From Calothrix sp. CSU_2_0 (GTDB taxonomy: Bacteria > Cyanobacteriota > Cyanobacteriia > Cyanobacteriales > Nostocaceae): DNA of 39,184 nt. The stretch spans positions 1-39,184 of the forward strand of contig JAAUPE010000059.1 of NCBI GenBank assembly GCA_012034595.1. Reading direction: 5' to 3'. How positions within the stretch are numbered: the first letter of the stretch is position 1; each line of letters starts with the position of its first letter. Position numbers and translations under genes: made by a program. The notes beneath the pieces were generated by a model. The model did not search any database. It had not been told where the DNA came from and saw nothing but the letters and a program-made list of their open reading frames with translations. Below are positions 36,116 to 39,184 of the stretch, piece by piece.

Positions 36116-37198
36116 TTATTCGCCTGTATCCGCATCTGTAGAAGAACTCGATTGACTGCATTCATTTGGGTTATCGAGGACAGAGCCTCCCTCTACGCTA
36201 CAAGCGCCGTCATGACAGAATTCAGTGGGACTATAACGCACATCAATTTTTTTGCTTGCTTCATCTCTGCTAGCTGCTTGAATGGTCATAAATGAACCTT
36301 GCCTCGTGACAAAGCAATAGGGGTTTTGCTGCTCTCTTCCCATTGCTCGCACCTGCTGTATTGGTGAGACTTGGCTGATTTCAATAGAATTTCCAGGCTC
36401 TCGCAAACCAGACCGATACTTCTCTAATGTCTGATTATCATTTCCTGAACGAAACACTTGTAGTTCCTGTTTATACTGAGGAACATCGCTTGCGCCAGTA
36501 GCAAATACTGCTTGCAGGTAATTCGGTACACCACTAGTTTGTACCGCTATAGATTCTGGTTTTTCTTCTTGCTCACAAGCAGCGCATTTTCTTTGCACCC
36601 CTCCACTCTGCTGCACTACATGAGTTAGTTCATGAGCGGTTAATTCATCATTACCAGGAGCTTTCCCGGAGCCATAGTAAATATCGCTACCATAAGTAAA
36701 AGCTTGTGCTCCCAATGACCTGTTCATTTGTACAGATACACTGTCAGTATGAACCTTTACATTGCTAAAATTATTGCCAAAACGTGGCTCCATAAAGGTT
36801 TGAACACTTGCTGGTAAAGGACTACCACTACCCCTAGTAGCATTTAGTTGACTTTCTATATCACCGCTAATTTCAGAACTATTATCTGCTGCTTGTCGCT
36901 GTAATAGTTTTGGATATAGAGAATCGTCTCCCACTGTCTGGATTGGTTCAGGGGCGAAGGGTAGTGTCATCATCATGACCTGTTGTGCTACCGCATCTGC
37001 TTCCTGTTCATATATATCACCTGGTTGACTAATAGAAAGTCTTGTTTGCGGACGCAATGATATCCGGCTAATATTATGACTTGGAAACGCAGAGGATGAA
37101 GACAAACCAAAATCCTGTGTTGATTTTTGTGCGAGGGATGGTTGAGTATAAGTCGGTGTTACTGCTTTTTTACGCTGAATTTTTGTGCGATCGCTCAT
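36116..37198 (-). CDS. DUF4157 (eCIS core domain) protein, putative cargo
   Basis: 360 residues. The leader MSDRTKIQRKKAVTPTYTQP then SHNISRISLRPQTRLSISQP, GDIYEQEADAV (40-70) is standard for this family. The DUF4157 core at about 128-200 includes VQTFMEPRFGNNFSNVKVHT, LGAQAFTYGSDIYYG and HELTH at 189-193, followed by VQRKCAACEQEEKPE. The C-terminal about 150 residues hold no domain I recognise and end in a Cys- and Ser-rich acidic tail (FCHDGACSVEGGS, DNPNECSQSSSS). It is upstream of, and probably co-transcribed with, the ComQ-like gene. Family members are cargo or cargo-linked proteins of eCIS. Confidence 0.86.
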   Translation of the reverse strand: MSDRTKIQRKKAVTPTYTQPSLAQKSTQDFGLSSSSAFPSHNISRISLRPQTRLSISQPGDIYEQEADAVAQQVMMMTLPFAPEPIQTVGDDSLYPKLLQRQAADNSSEISGDIESQLNATRGSGSPLPASVQTFMEPRFGNNFSNVKVHTDSVSVQMNRSLGAQAFTYGSDIYYGSGKAPGNDELTAHELTHVVQQSGGVQRKCAACEQEEKPESIAVQTSGVPNYLQAVFATGASDVPQYKQELQVFRSGNDNQTLEKYRSGLREPGNSIEISQVSPIQQVRAMGREQQNPYCFVTRQGSFMTIQAASRDEASKKIDVRYSPTEFCHDGACSVEGGSVLDNPNECSQSSSSTDADTGE

Positions 37199-37369
37199 TC
37201 CACCTAATCCCCTTTTTACAAAATTTTATAAATAATACCCACAATACAGCTTTTCTCGAAACTGCCATATTCGACTAAAGTCTAATGTTTGCTAGTGCTT
37301 ATATAAGACTATTAACGTGCTTCGTGAGTATATTGACGATTGCACCTTGTATTGAGAACTTTGAAGCAA

Positions 37370-37405
37370 GCGATCGCAATTCCCCAAAAACAAAAATGCG
37401 ATCGC
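37370..37405. repeat. HIP1 pair flanking C-rich spacer
   Basis: GCGATCGC at 37370-37377 and 37398-37405 with AATTCCCCAAAAACAAAAAT between. Fourth place with this layout. Confidence 0.7.
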
Positions 37406-37451
37406 ACAAAGCCATCATAAGTTGCCTAGCTGAGAACGGCATTAGTTACTT

Positions 37452-37769
37452 TCAATTATTCGCAGCAAGAAGTTTGCGGACACCAGGAGAACGAAACCCT
37501 AGAATAATGTCTTTGCGGTCAACCCCACGCTGAATTAGTTCTTGATCGATAAAAATCTCAGTGCTGTTGTGCTGAATCCAAATTTGACCCTCGATAATAT
37601 CTAGCTGCATTGCACATCCATAAATACGGTATTCGTTTCGCCATTCGTTATGCATGACTAAATAGCGATCGCGCATTGGATCGAAAATTAATTGCGCTTG
37701 CACATCATTAGTGGCAAATTCTTGTAAAAAATCACATACAATTCGGCGATATTCCTCTATTCGATCCAT
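37452..37769 (-). CDS. xisI: XisI-like protein
   Basis: 105 residues: MDRIEEYRRIVCDFLQEFAT, NDVQAQLIFDPMRDRYLVMH, EWRNEYRIYGCAMQLDIIEG, QIWIQHNSTEIFIDQELIQR, GVDRKDIILGFRSP are the full XisI pattern. XisI was named as a factor controlling excision of the fdxN element in Anabaena, but such genes are widespread in cyanobacteria with their XisH partner. Here XisH survives only as a remnant whose end overlaps the start of this gene. Confidence 0.93.
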   Translation of the reverse strand: MDRIEEYRRIVCDFLQEFATNDVQAQLIFDPMRDRYLVMHNEWRNEYRIYGCAMQLDIIEGQIWIQHNSTEIFIDQELIQRGVDRKDIILGFRSPGVRKLLAANN

Positions 37770-37822
37770 TGTTCTATAACCTCCCGAACGGGATTATAAG
37801 TAATTAATCGGTCTTTTGACAT
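37757..37822 (-). pseudogene. XisH C-terminal remnant
   Basis: The open frame before XisI encodes only MSKDRLITYNPVREVIEQWI E, with an in-frame stop just upstream. The YNPVREVIEQWIE end is what an XisH protein carries right before XisI. The rest of the gene (about 120 codons) is not present upstream, so XisI appears to have lost its partner. Confidence 0.55.
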
Positions 37823-37885
37823 ACGGAACTATCGCTTTTTGGTCATTGGTAGATCGTAAAAATCCTTGAAACGACCTTTTAGGTC

Positions 37886-37940
37886 TATATTATCTCACGC
37901 TTTCCCTCCAATTTCCGCCTTCGTCAACCGCTTCTCCAAC
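37886..37940. repeat. Diverged copy of the AAA+ gene 3' end (copy 1)
   Basis: This stretch aligns with 38313-38368, the 3' end of the AAA+ ATPase gene. On the minus strand it encodes LEKRLTKAEIGGKA and a stop, compared with LEKPLTEAEIGGWV in the real gene. It is in the same orientation as the gene. Together the two copies flank the broken AbrB/VapC module. Confidence 0.7.
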
Positions 37941-38030
37941 GGGAGCATTCACCCTAAATTTTGCCAGTTCAAGGGGCAGACGATGAGATATAATTTGAAT
38001 ATTTATGTCAAAGTCATCAAAAAATGCCAC

Positions 38031-38280
38031 ATGCCAACGATTAAGACAAAAATTTCTGAGGGTGGCAGAGTTGTAATCCCATCTGAAGTATCGCAAACAA
38101 CTGGGATTAGAAGTAGGTGACGAAGTTATGATTCAACTGGTGGATGGGGAAATGAGAATTTTTACACTGGAACAAGCCGTTAAACGATCGCAACAAATAG
38201 TACGTCGGTATATTCCCGAAGGGCGATCGCTTAGTGACGAACTACTGGAAGAACGCCGTCAGGAGAATTTGAGTAAGTAA
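38031..38280 (+). pseudogene. Frameshifted AbrB/SpoVT-type antitoxin
   Basis: ATG at 38031 opens MPTIKTKISEGGRVVIPSEV, the swapped-hairpin DNA-binding start of an AbrB-family antitoxin, but an extra T at 38091 shifts the frame and it stops at 38118-38120. Without that T the protein continues RKQLGLEVGDEVMIQLVDGE, MRIFTLEQAVKRSQQIVRRY and ends at 38280, 82 residues, a normal length. It is damaged, or wrongly sequenced at one base. Confidence 0.75.
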
Positions 38281-38322
38281 TTATGTTTTGGATACTTCTG
38301 CTATCTTGGCACTAATATTCTC
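38281..38322 (+). pseudogene. VapC toxin, first 14 codons only
   Basis: Directly after the AbrB gene one frame reads YVLDTSAILALIFS, the N-terminal strand and first catalytic Asp of a PIN-domain VapC. It then runs into the repeat and the 3' end of the AAA+ gene, so the toxin body is absent. Confidence 0.65.
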
Positions 38323-38368
38323 TCACACCCATCCCCCAATTTCCGCCTCCGTCAACGGCTTCTCTAAC
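38313..38368. repeat. Direct repeat at AAA+ gene 3' end (copy 2)
   Basis: This is the functional copy of the repeat at 37886-37940. It includes the last about 14 codons of the AAA+ ATPase gene and its stop at 38323-38325. Confidence 0.7.
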
Positions 38369-39184
38369 TTGCTATACTCGCTTTGAGCGGCTCTTAACAA
38401 GTGTTTCATCTGCACAGCTTCCCCCGCATCCGCAGCCAAAAATGCCGCATTTAGGGCAATATTACGAATATTACCCCCTGCTACACTTAGTCGTGCCAGT
38501 TGAACTGCATCCAAATCTTGAGTTGGGGTATCCGATGGAAAAATCCGTCGCCAAATTTCGGCACGTTGCACGGCATCGGGGAAGGGAAATTGCACCACAA
38601 ACCTGATTCTTCGCATAAATGCTGTATCGATCGCACTCTTCAAATTAGTTGTCAAAATCGCCAATCCTGGGTAACATTCCATCCTTTGTAATAGATAGCT
38701 GACTTCGATATTTGCATATCTATCCCTTGCGTCTTTGACTTCGCTACGTTTGCCAAACAAAGCATCAGCTTCATCGAACAGCAAAATTACCCCACCCTGC
38801 TCGGCAGCATCAAATACTTGTCGTAAATTTTTCTCTGTTTCCCCAATATATTTACTGACTACCGATGATAAATCAATACGATATAAATCTAGTTTTAATG
38901 TATTTGCTAATACCTCTGCTGCTAAGGTTTTACCCGTACCACTTGCCCCAGCAAACAAAGCGCTAATTCCCAAACCACGCGCACTTTTGCCACCAAATCC
39001 CCAGGTTTCGTAGACTTTTCCGCGTTGGCGAACATGGGCTGCAACATCAATTAAAATTTGTTTCTGTGTTTCAGGCAATACCAAATCTTCCCAGCTTGCT
39101 CCCGGTTCGATGCGTTGTGCTAATTCATCCAAACGAGGACGAGCTTGGACTCGACAAGCATCCCAAAGGATTTGGGAGAGGGGA
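38323..39184 (-). CDS. AAA+ ATPase (Afp15/Pvc15-like), 5' end beyond the window
   Basis: The frame is open to the right edge: it reads LSQILWDACRVQARPRLDEL from 39183 inwards, so the TTG near 39132 is not the start. The gene has Walker A in LFAGASGTGKT, Walker B in VILLFDEADALFGKRSEV, sensor 1 in AILTTNLKSAID, an Arg-rich RRIRFVVQFPFPD (arginine-finger region) and the C-terminal helical lid. It ends LEKPLTEAEIGGWV. AAA+ proteins of this type are the only ATPase conserved in eCIS and help particle assembly or cargo loading. It is on the minus strand, separated from the structural genes by cargo and mobile DNA. Confidence 0.92.
   Translation of the reverse strand, partial: PLSQILWDACRVQARPRLDELAQRIEPGASWEDLVLPETQKQILIDVAAHVRQRGKVYETWGFGGKSARGLGISALFAGASGTGKTLAAEVLANTLKLDLYRIDLSSVVSKYIGETEKNLRQVFDAAEQGGVILLFDEADALFGKRSEVKDARDRYANIEVSYLLQRMECYPGLAILTTNLKSAIDTAFMRRIRFVVQFPFPDAVQRAEIWRRIFPSDTPTQDLDAVQLARLSVAGGNIRNIALNAAFLAADAGEAVQMKHLLRAAQSEYSKLEKPLTEAEIGGWV

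Noticed and set aside
36580-36610. CAAC in the DUF4157 protein as a prenylation box for the nearby prenyl synthase
   Set aside because: The motif is internal, not C-terminal, and KCAAC followed by acidic residues is common after the DUF4157 core in genomes without such an enzyme.
1-39184. CRISPR array
   Set aside because: No regularly spaced 23-37 base direct repeats were found; the repeats present are palindromes, heptamers, HIP1 and in-gene repeats.

Overview
The window comes from a cyanobacterium, most likely a filamentous Nostocales-type genome. GCGATCGC (HIP1) octamers are scattered throughout. Typical cyanobacterial intergenic repeats are present, along with XisH/XisI-type and toxin-antitoxin genes, and the proteins look cyanobacterial. 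Almost the whole window is one extracellular contractile injection system (eCIS, phage-tail-like particle) locus. The lineage and the likeness to the thylakoid-anchored cyanobacterial CIS are inferences; the component families are read from the sequence.

Layout. At 296-342 lies the 3' half of a tRNA-Cys without its 5' half, possibly an old attachment site. From 436 to 6970 a leftward operon encodes, in transcription order, a DUF4255 tail-terminator-like protein, the sheath, two gp19-type tube proteins, two paralogous small tail-assembly proteins, a DUF6760-like small protein and an FHA protein with a degenerate methylglyoxal-synthase-like domain. From 7390 to 12129 a rightward signalling cluster encodes a soluble histidine kinase, a NarL/LuxR response regulator, a zinc-ribbon/pseudokinase/membrane/phosphate-binding-like fusion, and a zinc-ribbon FHA protein. 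From 12178 to 16716 (leftward) is a 1319-residue DUF4157 (eCIS core domain) putative cargo protein and a small helical partner. From 16927 to 29469 the second structural operon (rightward) encodes a small protein, a third tube protein, a long disordered tape-measure-like protein, the CIS tube/baseplate protein, VgrG spike, PAAR tip, gp25-like wedge, baseplate J, tail protein I and a DUF4159-containing protein.

From 29522 to 33420 there is accessory DNA: toxin-antitoxin-like pairs, a truncated IS1380-family transposase, a secreted small protein and an HNH nuclease pair. From 33619 to 37198 is a second cargo zone: a decayed eCIS-associated gene, a ComQ-like polyprenyl synthetase and an intact DUF4157 protein. 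XisI, a broken AbrB/VapC module and the 3' part of the eCIS AAA+ ATPase (running off the right edge) finish the window.

Working model: the two structural operons make tube, sheath and baseplate. The AAA+ ATPase and the DUF4255 cap help assembly. DUF4157 proteins are the payload. The phospho-signalling cluster between them (two FHA readers, a pseudokinase and a two-component pair) is placed to control assembly or firing.

A notable feature is at least seven single-base reading-frame breaks, mostly in A/T homopolymers. They hit otherwise well-conserved genes: histidine kinase C-terminus, pseudokinase fusion, tape-measure-like protein, VgrG, tail protein I, a cargo gene and AbrB. They may be assembly errors, decay, or slippage sites. 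This decides whether the system is functional.
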